A stretch of DNA of 64,000 nt from Marinomonas transparens (GCF_016463975.1 NZ_JAEMNX010000010.1:105835-169834); one strand, 5' to 3'; shown: positions 40,254 through 49,555, counted from the first letter of the stretch. Translations and numbers: made by a program. Notes: generated from the sequence alone by a model not told the origin.

Positions 40254-41579
40254 ATGATGAATAGCATGACCCCAAGAGAAACCGTCAACGCCCTAGACAA
40301 TCATATTATTGGTCAACAGAAAGCCAAACGCGCTGTTGCCATCGCCCTGCGAAACCGCTGGCGCCGGATGCAACTTCCTGAAGACATGCGTGCCGAAGTG
40401 ACACCAAAGAACATCCTAATGATTGGGCCAACAGGTGTCGGTAAAACAGAAATTGCCCGTCGCTTAGCCAAGCTATCAAACGCGCCTTTCATTAAGATAG
40501 AGGCGACCAAATTCACCGAAGTCGGTTACGTAGGCCGTGATGTGGAGTCCATCATTCGCGACCTAGTCGAAATGGCTATAAAAATGCTGCGTGAGCAAGA
40601 AACAGAAAAGCTACGCCATAAAGCAGAGGACGCTGCGGAAGATCGTATTCTAGACGTATTGCTCCCTCCTGCCCGTGGCGGCGATCCAGAACTGGAAGAC
40701 AACAGCACACGTCAAACCTTCCGAAAAAAACTACGGGAAGGAAAACTGGACGATAAAGAAATAGATATCGATGTCGCTGATGCGCCAGTTGGCGTAGAAA
40801 TCATGACACCTCCTGGTATGGAAGAAATGACCAGCCAGCTGCAAAACATGTTTTCTAACTTCGGTTCTAACAAAACCAAAAAACGTAAACTGACGGTTAA
40901 AGAAGCACTGCGTCAGGTGCGTGACGAAGAAGCGGCAAAATTAGTGAACGAAGATGAACTAAAAGCTCGTGCAGTAGAGGCTGTTGAGCAAAATGGCATC
41001 GTCTTCTTGGATGAAATCGATAAGGTCGCAAAAAGCTCTGAGCGCTCAGGTGGAGAAGTCTCCCGCGAAGGCGTACAGCGTGACCTACTGCCTTTAGTCG
41101 AAGGCTGCACCGTCACCACAAAGTACGGCATGATCAAAACTGACCATATCCTATTTATTGCTTCTGGTGCCTTCCACCTGTCTAAGCCATCGGATTTGAT
41201 TCCTGAGTTGCAAGGCCGTCTACCGATTCGTGTTGAGCTAGACGCTCTGACTGTTGATGATTTCAAGCGCATCCTAGTTGAGCCAAATGCTTCTTTGACC
41301 AAGCAATATGTAGCCTTGGCGAAAACCGAAAACATTCACCTAAACTTCACTGAAGAAGGCATTCAGCGCATTGCCGAAATCGCTTTCCAAGTGAACGAAC
41401 GCACTGAAAATATTGGAGCCCGTCGTTTGCATACGGTATTAGAGCGTCTACTGGAAGAAGTATCTTATTCTGCCAGTGATATGCCAGATGAGCAGACGGT
41501 CGACATCACCGCCACCTATGTAGATGAACAACTAGGTGAAGTGGCAGAAAACGAAGATCTAAGCCAATATATACTGTAA
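40254..41579 (+). CDS. hslU: ATP-dependent protease ATPase subunit HslU
   Basis: HslU is the AAA+ unfoldase that feeds HslV. The protein has 441 residues, normal length. [21 protein letters not shown] is the family opening, followed by Walker [10 protein letters not shown] (about 60-68), the intermediate I domain (about 110-230), Walker B VFLDEIDK and the C-terminal tail ending SQYIL, which inserts into HslV. ATG 40254 (or the adjacent 40257) has AGAGAA upstream; the frame extends into hslV without support. Ten bases follow hslV. Confidence 0.97.
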   Translation: MMNSMTPRETVNALDNHIIGQQKAKRAVAIALRNRWRRMQLPEDMRAEVTPKNILMIGPTGVGKTEIARRLAKLSNAPFIKIEATKFTEVGYVGRDVESIIRDLVEMAIKMLREQETEKLRHKAEDAAEDRILDVLLPPARGGDPELEDNSTRQTFRKKLREGKLDDKEIDIDVADAPVGVEIMTPPGMEEMTSQLQNMFSNFGSNKTKKRKLTVKEALRQVRDEEAAKLVNEDELKARAVEAVEQNGIVFLDEIDKVAKSSERSGGEVSREGVQRDLLPLVEGCTVTTKYGMIKTDHILFIASGAFHLSKPSDLIPELQGRLPIRVELDALTVDDFKRILVEPNASLTKQYVALAKTENIHLNFTEEGIQRIAEIAFQVNERTENIGARRLHTVLERLLEEVSYSASDMPDEQTVDITATYVDEQLGEVAENEDLSQYIL

Positions 41580-41603
41580 AACAGTCACTCCTAGGAATAC
41601 TCT

Positions 41604-41987
41604 ATGGCAACGCCAGTACCAACAAAAATTCACTACCATAAGCAATCCCGTGAATTGGAACTGGCGTTCGTCGACGGTCAAATTTTTCGACTGGGAGCAG
41701 AGTATTTACGCGTCCATTCACCGTCAGCCGAAGTGCGTGGTCATGGACAACAAATGCCCATTCTACAAGTTGGCAAAAAGAACGTCGCCATCAACAATGT
41801 GGAAGGCGCAGGAAACTATGCGTTAAAAATATCGTTTGATGACGGTCATGATACTGGGCTTTATACATGGGAATACCTCTACAATATTGGAAAAAACCAT
41901 GATGAGCTCTGGCAAATGTACCTAGATCGCCTTGAAAAGGAAGGTCAGACGCGAGACACTTCGGTGATTCAAATCCACCAGCTTTAA
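41604..41987 (+). CDS. DUF971 domain protein (GBBH-like N-terminal domain)
   Basis: A 127-residue protein comprising a single DUF971 domain: ELELAFVDGQIFRLGAEYLRVHSPSAEVRGHG (about 13-44), then VEGAGNYALKISFDDGHDTGLYTWEYLY. The domain is also found N-terminal in gamma-butyrobetaine hydroxylases and is linked to Fe-S or metal binding, but function here is unknown. It starts 25 bases after hslU and is conserved at this spot in gammaproteobacteria, so it is probably co-transcribed with hslVU. AGGA precedes ATG 41604. Confidence 0.88.
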   Translation: MATPVPTKIHYHKQSRELELAFVDGQIFRLGAEYLRVHSPSAEVRGHGQQMPILQVGKKNVAINNVEGAGNYALKISFDDGHDTGLYTWEYLYNIGKNHDELWQMYLDRLEKEGQTRDTSVIQIHQL

Positions 41988-42021
41988 CATTCATCAGTTT
42001 ATAGAAGATCAGGAAGGTTTT

Positions 42022-42639
42022 ATGGGTTCACTCAGCTTATCGGCGCTCAGCGCTATTGAAAACGCCATCAATCTTGCTCTGAAACAAGACACCCCTTCCC
42101 AAGATCGACTCAGTAAACTGGCAGGTCAACAAATCTTTCTATATGTAGAAGACTTTTCTCTGATTCTGCAAATCCACATCCTTGAACAAGGCGTCATGCT
42201 GCATCGCCCTGACAGCCTAGACGACATAGATCTAGACCCTAAACTCGATACGCTTGTCCAAGGACCAAGTAACGCCTATAGGAAACTACTTGAAGGAGAC
42301 GGTTTCTTTGACGGTGATTTACGCATTCAAGGCAATGTCCAAGCACTAATGACACTGCACAAGGTAATGGAAAACTTTGAATTGGATTGGGAAGGTCTAC
42401 TCGCCGATCAGATTGGCGACTTACCGGCTTCCGCCTTGGCTCGCCTGCTTCGCGCCAAATGGTCATGGAGTAAAGAATTCGCCACAAACACTAGAATACA
42501 ACTTGTACATCACCTGCAATCTGACAGTCAGCTACTGCCTAGCAAGGTAGAATTCGACCACCAAGTGGACGAAATAGAACGCTTTGCTACCCTGCTTGAT
42601 CGCGCTGAAGCGAAACTCAATATTCTCACCAAGAAATAA
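42022..42639 (+). CDS. ubiJ: UbiJ, ubiquinone biosynthesis accessory factor (SCP2 domain)
   Basis: UbiJ is an SCP2 lipid-binding protein that, with UbiK and the Ubi enzymes, forms the aerobic ubiquinone-assembly complex. The 205-residue protein shows the pattern of E. coli UbiJ (YigP): an alpha-helical opening, the SCP2 beta region (QIFLYVEDFSLILQIHILEQG), and the downstream GDLRIQGNVQALMTLHKVMENFELDWEGLLA. The last 40 residues form a helix. In most gammaproteobacteria ubiJ sits between ubiE and ubiB; neither is present here. It follows DUF971 by 34 bases with AGGAAGG upstream. Confidence 0.78.
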   Translation: MGSLSLSALSAIENAINLALKQDTPSQDRLSKLAGQQIFLYVEDFSLILQIHILEQGVMLHRPDSLDDIDLDPKLDTLVQGPSNAYRKLLEGDGFFDGDLRIQGNVQALMTLHKVMENFELDWEGLLADQIGDLPASALARLLRAKWSWSKEFATNTRIQLVHHLQSDSQLLPSKVEFDHQVDEIERFATLLDRAEAKLNILTKK

Positions 42640-42667
42640 CGGCTCGCGTTTCATTTCTGCCATTCAC

Positions 42668-43537
42668 TTAAACCACCTTTGACGTAGCGCGACTCAAATA
42701 CACACCTGCAATAGTGACCATAAAACCGACGATTTGAATCATCGTCATAGACTCCCTGAACAAGAAATAACTTTCTACCGCCGCAAGGGGAGGAACCAAT
42801 AACATCACAGTGGTGACTTGAGAAGCACTAACTTTTCTTAACAACCACACCATTAAGAACACCCCGCCGCAGGATAAAACCAGCGTCCCCCAGATCACCA
42901 GTAAGAAGGATTCTAGCTGTACTTTAAACAGGCTTTCCTCTAATAGCAGCATGAATACCACAGATACACCACCAGCCGCTAGGTTCTGCACCGCCATTGA
43001 GCTAACAATATCAGACGAAGAAATCGACATTTTTTGATACGTTACACCTAGGGATAACGCCAAAATCGCAGCACAAGCCAAAGAAAAGGTCAGTAAAGAT
43101 AAACCACCATGACTCAAATCGAGCTCTAATGCAGGGCTCACCACCAGCCCTAACCCCACCATACCAATCAACATACCGAGAACCCCTTTTAATGCCGTTC
43201 TCTCTTTAATTAACAAGAAGGCCAACAAGGTCACCAAAGCTGGCTGTAACGCGCCAATTAGAGCCATCATGCCAGCAGGTAAACCTTTGGCAATGGCCAC
43301 ATAGGCAAAGCCTAGATAAAAGCCATTCATCAACATGCCAGCAATAATGTGTTTGGGGAGCTGGCCCCATGTGGGAAACTGCCTGTGTTGAATCAAAGCA
43401 ATCACAGCAAACAAAAGGCCTGCACAAAAAAAGCGAATACCTAGATAAACATTAGGGTCAATCAAACCAACAATAAATTTGCCAGTAATAAACCCTGTAG
43501 ACCAAATCAGCACCAGCAAGACATAAAAAATTGCCAC
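42668..43537 (-). CDS. EamA/DMT family transporter
   Basis: A drug/metabolite transporter of 289 residues with about ten membrane helices in two EamA repeats; the first repeat has FYVLLVLIWSTGFITGKF, the second the pair VESYFLFRESMT. Members export amino acids, metabolites or drugs; no substrate is inferable. I chose GTG 43537 with AAGGATC seven bases upstream, rather than the track's TTG at 43573. It is convergent with ubiJ (28 bases) and divergent from the AraC regulator. Confidence 0.85.
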   Translation of the reverse strand: MAIFYVLLVLIWSTGFITGKFIVGLIDPNVYLGIRFFCAGLLFAVIALIQHRQFPTWGQLPKHIIAGMLMNGFYLGFAYVAIAKGLPAGMMALIGALQPALVTLLAFLLIKERTALKGVLGMLIGMVGLGLVVSPALELDLSHGGLSLLTFSLACAAILALSLGVTYQKMSISSSDIVSSMAVQNLAAGGVSVVFMLLLEESLFKVQLESFLLVIWGTLVLSCGGVFLMVWLLRKVSASQVTTVMLLVPPLAAVESYFLFRESMTMIQIVGFMVTIAGVYLSRATSKVV

Positions 43538-43716
43538 AAAAGATCCTTCAAATACATTAATGCAATCATCCAACCTTTCTGATCACAACAGCCAGCCAAT
43601 AGGCAATCACAAAAAGTCACCAGTATCACTCAAACCTTGCGTTTAAATTACGACCACACATTGCTGCCATTACAAACAAATAACAGATATAAATTGCTTC
43701 CTTGCAAATAAATACT

Positions 43717-43742
43717 GATTATTGATAATGATTCTTAATAAG
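43717..43742. promoter_or_regulatory. Fur box upstream of the AraC-type siderophore regulator
   Basis: The stretch TTGATAATGATTCTTAATAA at 43722-43741, inside 43717-43742, resembles the Fur consensus GATAATGATAATCATTATC as three overlapping NATWAT-like units. It lies 36 bases before GTG 43777, so it should make the regulator iron-repressed. Confidence 0.7.
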
Positions 43743-43776
43743 AAACAAGTCTGATTTACTTAAGGAGAAAATCACA

Positions 43777-44661
43777 GTGTCGTATCACTCTGTCGAGGAT
43801 ATCGCTACATTCGAGCATTTTAACCTAGGCTTTGATGCTCGAAGTTGGGTACGTTCAGTAAATCATCGTTTTATCGAAGACACCTTAGTGGAAAATATCA
43901 GCGAACCGGGGCTCTATATCTCGATGTTCGGCAAGTGCCAAGGGCAAACACTCAATGACGGTATGGATCGACAGAGAGATTACAGCCATCAATACATGGT
44001 CACACTCGTCGATCAGCCATGTTCTGGCCACATGCATTTTCCTAACAATAGCATCTGGCAAACACTTTCCATTATGCTTCCACTGCATGGACGCGATGAA
44101 CAACCTCTTGTTCCCGAGCTACGCGCCAACTTCCCCCATGCTGTCCCTCAAATACGCCTCGCAGAACTAGGCCCGGTTCCTAGAGACATACTACGTTGCT
44201 GTGAAGCGGTTTGGGAATGTACCTTTAAAGGCTTTGAAAGAGAGTTGTTTATTAAAGCAAAAGCGCAGGAAGTATTAGCACTGTTTCTACATAAACGGCG
44301 CCAACAACGTCAAGCGCCAGAAACATTACGCATGACTCAGTTAGGGAATGTACTTAACCACATTAAAACACACTTAGCACAAGACTGGCCGCTATCAGCC
44401 GTTGCAAGCCTAGCAGGCAGCAATCGAACCTACGTAAAGCAAGACATCAAAGACCTTAAAGGTGTTAGTTTTCGAGAGTGGCTTAAACAAGCGAGGCTAG
44501 AAGCCGCCTATGAACAATTAGCTGGGGGAGAATCCATCACCCAAATAGCGCATAACGTGGGGTTCAGGAGTCAGGCCCACTTCGCAACCCTGTTTAAAAG
44601 CGAAGTCGGTGTCACGCCCAGTGAATACAGACAATCACTGTTAATAAAACACAGCGCTTAA
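43777..44661 (+). CDS. AraC family regulator of a siderophore module (PchR/AlcR-like)
   Basis: An AraC/XylS regulator of 294 residues. The C-terminal two helix-turn-helix motifs are at about 193-285 (LSAVASLAGSNRTYVKQDIK, then ITQIAHNVGFRSQAHFATLFKSEVGVTPSEYR). The N-terminal domain resembles the ligand-binding part of PchR-type activators that bind ferric siderophore. GTG 43777 has AAGGAG upstream and a Fur box 36 bases before. Its neighbours are an MFS siderophore importer, a TonB receptor and a siderophore reductase, so it most likely activates them with siderophore bound. Confidence 0.85.
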   Translation: MSYHSVEDIATFEHFNLGFDARSWVRSVNHRFIEDTLVENISEPGLYISMFGKCQGQTLNDGMDRQRDYSHQYMVTLVDQPCSGHMHFPNNSIWQTLSIMLPLHGRDEQPLVPELRANFPHAVPQIRLAELGPVPRDILRCCEAVWECTFKGFERELFIKAKAQEVLALFLHKRRQQRQAPETLRMTQLGNVLNHIKTHLAQDWPLSAVASLAGSNRTYVKQDIKDLKGVSFREWLKQARLEAAYEQLAGGESITQIAHNVGFRSQAHFATLFKSEVGVTPSEYRQSLLIKHSA

Positions 44662-44679
44662 CACACAAATATCCATTTT

Positions 44680-44706
44680 CGAAAGTAACATGTCCCCACT
44701 CGAAAG
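44680..44706. promoter_or_regulatory. Candidate AraC-type operator: two CGAAAG direct repeats 21 bases apart
   Basis: CGAAAG occurs at 44680-44685 and 44701-44706, 21 bases (two turns) apart, in the space between the AraC gene and the MFS gene. AraC proteins bind such in-phase direct repeats, so this is a candidate site for the adjacent regulator. Confidence 0.45.
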
Positions 44707-44841
44707 AGCTTACCGCCTTTCATCGATAGACTTAAATCAGAGGGTCTATTAAATATTGGCTAGGCATAATCATCACCCTATAAAAATATCTAAAGACCTT
44801 CTCATACAGTGCAGAAATGCGCTTTTATTCAGGACAAAACA

Positions 44842-46083
44842 ATGCAGTACACTAAATACCCTTGGCTCATGCTGGCGAGCATCTATATTACGCAATATAT
44901 CGGTGTTGCCTTTATTCTGTCTGCAGCAGTGGCTATTTTACGACAGCAGGGCGTTGCTCTGGATAAGCTAGCGCTGCTCAATTTAGCGCTTTTACCCTTA
45001 GCAGGTAAGGTTTTTTATGCGCCTGTGATTGATAAATATCGTTTATGGTTACAAGGTACCTATCGTAGCTGGTTGATTCTTTCTCAAGCTAGCATGGCAC
45101 TGTTATTAGTCATTGCTGGAGCACTGGACTTTGCCCACCAATTCACCTTGATCATTGCCATACTCGCCTTTTATGTTTTTTTCATGAGCCTTCAAGACGT
45201 TTCTGTGGATGGTTTATCTTGCAAATTATTCGATGCAGAATCACGAAAGCTCGCCAGTAGCATTCAGTTCTCGGGCAACTTATTGGGCAATATCATTGGG
45301 GGTGGCCTGATACTCATGTTTTACCCTTGGCTAGAATGGCATGGCTCGCTCTGGTTATTAGCAGGGTTAACCAGCATTTCATTAATACAAATAGTACTAT
45401 TTACCGAGCCTGAAGCGTCCGCCTATGACGAACAGCAACAGAAAGACGACAAACACTTGTTGCGCAATATCAAGGCGTTTATCAAGCAGCAAAAACACTG
45501 GTTCATCATCATGGCACTTTACCCTATCGGTTCTACCTGTGGCTTTGCGCTACTCAATCCGTTACTGGTAGACAACGGCTGGCACCTTGATGACATTGGC
45601 TTTGCCATGAAGATCTACGGCTCAGCCATCGGCCTTTTTTCAGCCTTACTCGCCGCCCCGCTCATTAGCAAAATCGGCCGAATCCATGCCTTAGTTTGCG
45701 TGATACTGATTCAGGCATTCGCCTTAGTATTGATGGTGCCCTTAACCCTAGGATTTACCGATAAGCCTATGGTATACGCGGCGATTACCGTGCACTTTAT
45801 TAGCTTCCCAGCACTCCTAGTGGTCTCCGCTACCATCATCATGGACAAGGCCGCTCTAACACGACATAAAGCCACCTTCTTCTCCCTACAGTTTAGTTTT
45901 GCTTCACTACTTGGGTTTATTTATTCCGCCGCGAGTATGGCCATAGCAAAACATGTTGGTTACAGCCCAGTGGTCACAACAGGTGCCGCGCTGACTTTTG
46001 GAATCGCTTTATTGGTTTGGATAGTACTTGGACGAAACAAGACTAATCACCACATAAACACACTGTGCAATGCAAAAACATGA
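44842..46083 (+). CDS. RhtX/FptX-type MFS siderophore importer
   Basis: A 413-residue, about 12-helix transporter resembling the RhtX/FptX group, which carries ferric siderophores such as rhizobactin or pyochelin across the inner membrane. It has the typical short helix 4-5 region FMSLQDVSVDGLSCKLF (about 130-146) and FSGNLLGNIIGG. I chose ATG 44842 with AGGAC upstream; an in-frame extension of 11 codons is unsupported. It sits between the AraC regulator and the TonB receptor and replaces the usual ABC transporter, which is absent here. Confidence 0.85.
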   Translation: MQYTKYPWLMLASIYITQYIGVAFILSAAVAILRQQGVALDKLALLNLALLPLAGKVFYAPVIDKYRLWLQGTYRSWLILSQASMALLLVIAGALDFAHQFTLIIAILAFYVFFMSLQDVSVDGLSCKLFDAESRKLASSIQFSGNLLGNIIGGGLILMFYPWLEWHGSLWLLAGLTSISLIQIVLFTEPEASAYDEQQQKDDKHLLRNIKAFIKQQKHWFIIMALYPIGSTCGFALLNPLLVDNGWHLDDIGFAMKIYGSAIGLFSALLAAPLISKIGRIHALVCVILIQAFALVLMVPLTLGFTDKPMVYAAITVHFISFPALLVVSATIIMDKAALTRHKATFFSLQFSFASLLGFIYSAASMAIAKHVGYSPVVTTGAALTFGIALLVWIVLGRNKTNHHINTLCNAKT

Positions 46084-46152
46084 TGTAATTCAAAAAGATA
46101 CCACCACACACTCTAGAATGGCTGCAAGGCTATTTTTTAAACAATAGATAAA

Positions 46153-46179
46153 GAAATGATTATTGATTGCAACATTATT
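46153..46179. promoter_or_regulatory. Possible second Fur-like site before the TonB receptor
   Basis: AATGATTATTGATTGC (46155-46170) within 46153-46179 is AT-rich and matches the Fur consensus only partly. It lies about 40-60 bases before ATG 46218. Weak evidence. Confidence 0.3.
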
Positions 46180-46217
46180 TTTAACACAAATTGTATAAAC
46201 AGAGGAAACGCCAAACC

Positions 46218-48284
46218 ATGAGTAAAACAAGCAAAGCGAGTACCGCCCACATTCCCACACCTCTCTCTGTCGTTGCACTGTCCATTATTGCAATAAACAG
46301 CATGCTAGTTTCTTCAATGACCAGCGCCGAAACAATTGCGTTAGATGCAATAGTGGTCACAGGTGAGAAAATAGATAAAAACATTAAAGATACGACCACC
46401 GCTATTACCGTCATAACAGAAGATCAATTAGAGTCAGGTGAAACAAAACAAGTAAAAGAGATCGCCACCCAAGCTCCCAACGTAGTGACGGACTCCTTTG
46501 GTCATATTGCCATACGTGGTGTCTCTGGAGGCGGTGCTGCCACTGGCGGAGTCGCTCTCATGACAGGCGCCCGCGCTCGCGTTACCACAGTGGTTGACGG
46601 CTCAACTCAAGACTGGTCCGGCTATAACTTTGCCCCCACCGACCTCTGGGATACAAAACAGGTAGAGGTTTTACGAGGCCCACAGTCTACCACTCAAGGG
46701 TCCAGCGCCATTGGCGGAGCAATCGTTGTCAACACCAATGATCCAACCTTCGACAATGAAGCGGCAGTTCGAGCAGGACTAGAAAGATATAGAAACGGCA
46801 ACTTAAAATATAACCTCGCCGCCATGTCATCTGGCGCCCTTATTGAGGAGGAGCTGGCCTATCGTATCGCCGTGGATGAAAATAAAGGCAAAGGCTGGTT
46901 AAACTACGACACTTCTGGCTACAGCAAAGACCACCCTAACCTCAGCGAAGCAGAAAATCTCAATTTACGAGGTAAACTACTTTGGCAACCCAAAAACCAC
47001 CCAAAACTGTCTGCTAAACTTACCCTGAACCATCTGAAAAATGATGGCGAACATGCCAATTTTGCCAGCAATACAGATGCAGGCGTAGCAACACAGACCA
47101 TGACGGTAGCGGATTCTGGTGGTGCTATATCACGAGTACAGGACTCCAAAGAAAACAGTATAGCCGCTGATATTGGTTACCAATTAAGCTCTGGCATCAC
47201 CAACCATCTACACATTAGCCGTATCGATTCAGATATTTATGCGGACGGCTACGGTTCTGCTAATGGCGGCACCACACATACTTACGCCATTCAACAAACT
47301 ACCACCTCACTGGAAAATCGCCTTGTTTTTAATCGTGAAAATGCCAAGCTAACCGGTGTCATAGGTCTGTTTTCCGCAAACAAAGACTCAGTCATCGACG
47401 CCACTCAAGGCATTATTAATATTGATACTGACTACAGCATTGCCACGACGGCTCTTTATGGTGAAGGCGCTTATTCGCTTTCACCTAAAACAAAAGCAAC
47501 CTTGGGGTTACGCATTGAGAATGAAGAAGTTGATAAAACAGGCTCGTTTTTTTCCACCACGAAAGTGGATCAAAATACCAACAAGACTTACTACTTACCA
47601 AAACTGTCCATCACACACGCCATTTCAGACATAACCACGTTGGGGGCTTCAATCCGTCAAGGCTATAGTTCAAGTGGTACTTATATCAATACCGCTGGCG
47701 AAGCTTTTTCCTTTAAAAGTGAAGAAGTATCCTCTTTTGAGTTCAGCAGCAAAAGCAACTTTGGTAACGGCACAACACTGAATGCCGCTTTATTCTATAA
47801 CGACTATAGCGATTACCAAGCTTTGTCCGGCTTTACCATAGTCAATGTTAATGCGGCCCATACCATGGGCGCCGAAGTAGAAATAATCACTTGGGAAACG
47901 GATAACCTTGAGCTACGAAGCTCGATTGGTCTATTGCAAAGCAAAATTGATGAAAACAGCACAAATGAAGGCAATCAGCTATCTAGCGCACCGAAAACCA
48001 ACCTAGGCTTTGGTTTTACCCAGTATATTGGCGATGCCTGGTCGTTCGGCGCCGACATGACTTATGTTGGTGAATACTATTCTGACCTTGCTAACAGCGA
48101 CAATACCACAGCAGGTGATTACGTGATTACCGATGCTCAGGCTCAATATGTCATAGGTGACCTTACCATTAACGCTTACGTTAAAAACTTAACTAATACA
48201 GACGCCGTTTACTTCAGAGCAGATTCACTTGCATCCGTTGGTCAAACACGCACATTCGGTATTAGTGCTCTCTACCGTATGTAG
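46218..48284 (+). CDS. TonB-dependent siderophore receptor
   Basis: An outer-membrane siderophore receptor of 688 residues. A signal peptide spans about 1-43 and ends in SMTSA, followed by a TonB box DAIVVTG (about 48-54). The plug domain (TAITVITEDQLESGETKQVKEIATQAPNVV, VLRGPQSTTQGSSAIGGAIVVNT) and the 22-strand barrel follow; the C-terminus ends in an aromatic-flanked strand FGISALYRM. No long N-terminal signalling domain is present, so it is not a cell-surface-signalling receptor; control passes through the AraC gene instead. I chose ATG 46218 with AGAGGA upstream. Confidence 0.92.
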   Translation: MSKTSKASTAHIPTPLSVVALSIIAINSMLVSSMTSAETIALDAIVVTGEKIDKNIKDTTTAITVITEDQLESGETKQVKEIATQAPNVVTDSFGHIAIRGVSGGGAATGGVALMTGARARVTTVVDGSTQDWSGYNFAPTDLWDTKQVEVLRGPQSTTQGSSAIGGAIVVNTNDPTFDNEAAVRAGLERYRNGNLKYNLAAMSSGALIEEELAYRIAVDENKGKGWLNYDTSGYSKDHPNLSEAENLNLRGKLLWQPKNHPKLSAKLTLNHLKNDGEHANFASNTDAGVATQTMTVADSGGAISRVQDSKENSIAADIGYQLSSGITNHLHISRIDSDIYADGYGSANGGTTHTYAIQQTTTSLENRLVFNRENAKLTGVIGLFSANKDSVIDATQGIINIDTDYSIATTALYGEGAYSLSPKTKATLGLRIENEEVDKTGSFFSTTKVDQNTNKTYYLPKLSITHAISDITTLGASIRQGYSSSGTYINTAGEAFSFKSEEVSSFEFSSKSNFGNGTTLNAALFYNDYSDYQALSGFTIVNVNAAHTMGAEVEIITWETDNLELRSSIGLLQSKIDENSTNEGNQLSSAPKTNLGFGFTQYIGDAWSFGADMTYVGEYYSDLANSDNTTAGDYVITDAQAQYVIGDLTINAYVKNLTNTDAVYFRADSLASVGQTRTFGISALYRM

Positions 48285-48306
48285 TCCTTTCCCTTCGCAT
48301 TAAAAC

Positions 48307-48336
48307 ATAGAGGCCCAAGTGAGCCTCTATTTTTTC
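48307..48336 (+). terminator. Rho-independent hairpin between the TonB receptor and the siderophore-interacting gene
   Basis: Stem ATAGAGGC/GCCTCTAT (48307-48314 with 48323-48330), loop of eight bases, then five T residues. It lies 23-52 bases after the receptor stop, so it should reduce read-through into the next gene. Confidence 0.85.
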
Positions 48337-48368
48337 ATTTCCAAAAGCACAACGAAAAAAGGTTGTTT

Positions 48369-49502
48369 ATGAGTTCCCCCACACCACTGCAAGACCTTGA
48401 TCATAAAATCGACATTATTGACCACGTAAATCAAGATCACCCTGAAGAGTTATTCGCTATTGCACATCATCATTATCAGCAAGGGGCAGAAATATCCTCA
48501 GCCAAGATTTTGGACATTTTCAAAGAGGGGATACAGATTAACGTCACTTTTGGTTCAGATACTGACGCCAAGGAGATGTTTATCCCTTTTGAGATCGAAG
48601 GGGATTTAGAAGAAAACATTTTGTATTTGGCCTATGCCGCTGTCATCAAGCAGGGCCGTGATTTTAGTGGGACAGGTAAGCGCTTTTTTGAGGTCATCAA
48701 CAAGCAAAAAATAACCCCTAATATGATCCGTCTTACTGTTAAATGTACAACCCCCCTGCCTGAGTATTATCCCGGGTACGCCCATGCTTTCGTACTGAAA
48801 AGTCTCACAAAGCGCCCTAACGAAGACACAAAAAAAACCAACAAGAAACATTGGAGTAAAAACCTTTTTGATCGCATTTTTATTTGGCTGATGAAAAATC
48901 TATCCAGTAAAAACCGCCAAAAACTACTCAACAATAGCAACAAAGACATTCGCCTTTATACCTTGCGTAAATCTTGGAAGAGCGACGATTCAACTTGGAT
49001 TGATCACGGCCATATAGACATATTTACTCATGATGACACGGCCGGTAGCCAGTGGGCCAATAAGTTGGAAGTTGGCAATATCATCTTAAGCCGTTCTGAA
49101 TCCAAGGATAAGCATCCTCATTTAGTCACGGGTCAAGCTCTACTGATAGCTGATGAGACAGCCTATCCAGCACTCGCGGGTATTTTGGAGCAATGGCAAA
49201 ACCCATTGCCGCCTTATGTTATTTTGATCAGTGCAGCAGAAGAGGAACAAGACTACTTTACAGGCGAGATGATGCCTCACGACTCCCAAGTACATAGGGT
49301 AGTTTGCTCAGCCGAAAAACAAGCAGATGACGTATTGGCCATATTAAGACAGATAGAAAAGATAGATGTAGTCTGGGCAGCATTCGAATCGGATTCAGCC
49401 AAAAAAGTTAGGCACTTCTTGCGTAATGAGCGGCAGGTGATGGGTAAGAACAACCACACAAAAGCCTACTGGAATCTAAAATCGAAAAGAAGTGCTAAAT
49501 AG
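48369..49502 (+). CDS. Siderophore-interacting flavoprotein (SIP) with N-terminal DUF2470 domain
   Basis: A 377-residue protein that likely releases iron from imported ferric siderophore by reduction. Residues about 8-95 form a DUF2470 domain (DHKIDIIDHVNQDHPEELFAI), also found in haem-utilisation proteins. The FAD-binding SIP domain starts near 103 (GKRFFEVINKQKI); RLYTLR (195-200) is the conserved FAD-contacting motif, and the NAD(P)H-type half follows (LLIADETAYPALAGILE, about 257). An unusual basic stretch of about 50 residues lies between the two halves (about 145-193). ATG 48369 has AAAGG upstream. Confidence 0.86.
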   Translation: MSSPTPLQDLDHKIDIIDHVNQDHPEELFAIAHHHYQQGAEISSAKILDIFKEGIQINVTFGSDTDAKEMFIPFEIEGDLEENILYLAYAAVIKQGRDFSGTGKRFFEVINKQKITPNMIRLTVKCTTPLPEYYPGYAHAFVLKSLTKRPNEDTKKTNKKHWSKNLFDRIFIWLMKNLSSKNRQKLLNNSNKDIRLYTLRKSWKSDDSTWIDHGHIDIFTHDDTAGSQWANKLEVGNIILSRSESKDKHPHLVTGQALLIADETAYPALAGILEQWQNPLPPYVILISAAEEEQDYFTGEMMPHDSQVHRVVCSAEKQADDVLAILRQIEKIDVVWAAFESDSAKKVRHFLRNERQVMGKNNHTKAYWNLKSKRSAK

Positions 49503-49507
49503 CAACA

Positions 49508-49537
49508 GGCATCGTCCATTTCATGATGGGTGATGCC
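49508..49537. terminator. Bidirectional hairpin terminator between the SIP gene and ansA
   Basis: Stem GGCATC/GATGCC with an inner CCAT/ATGG (49508-49537) lies between the convergent SIP and asparaginase genes, starting six bases after the SIP stop. Flanks carry only moderate T-tracts, so strength is uncertain. Confidence 0.7.
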
Positions 49538-49555
49538 GTTCTTTCATAGCAAAAG

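Noticed and set aside
40913..41335. 140-codon frame antisense to hslU
   Set aside because: Coding shadow of hslU; serine-rich and without motifs.
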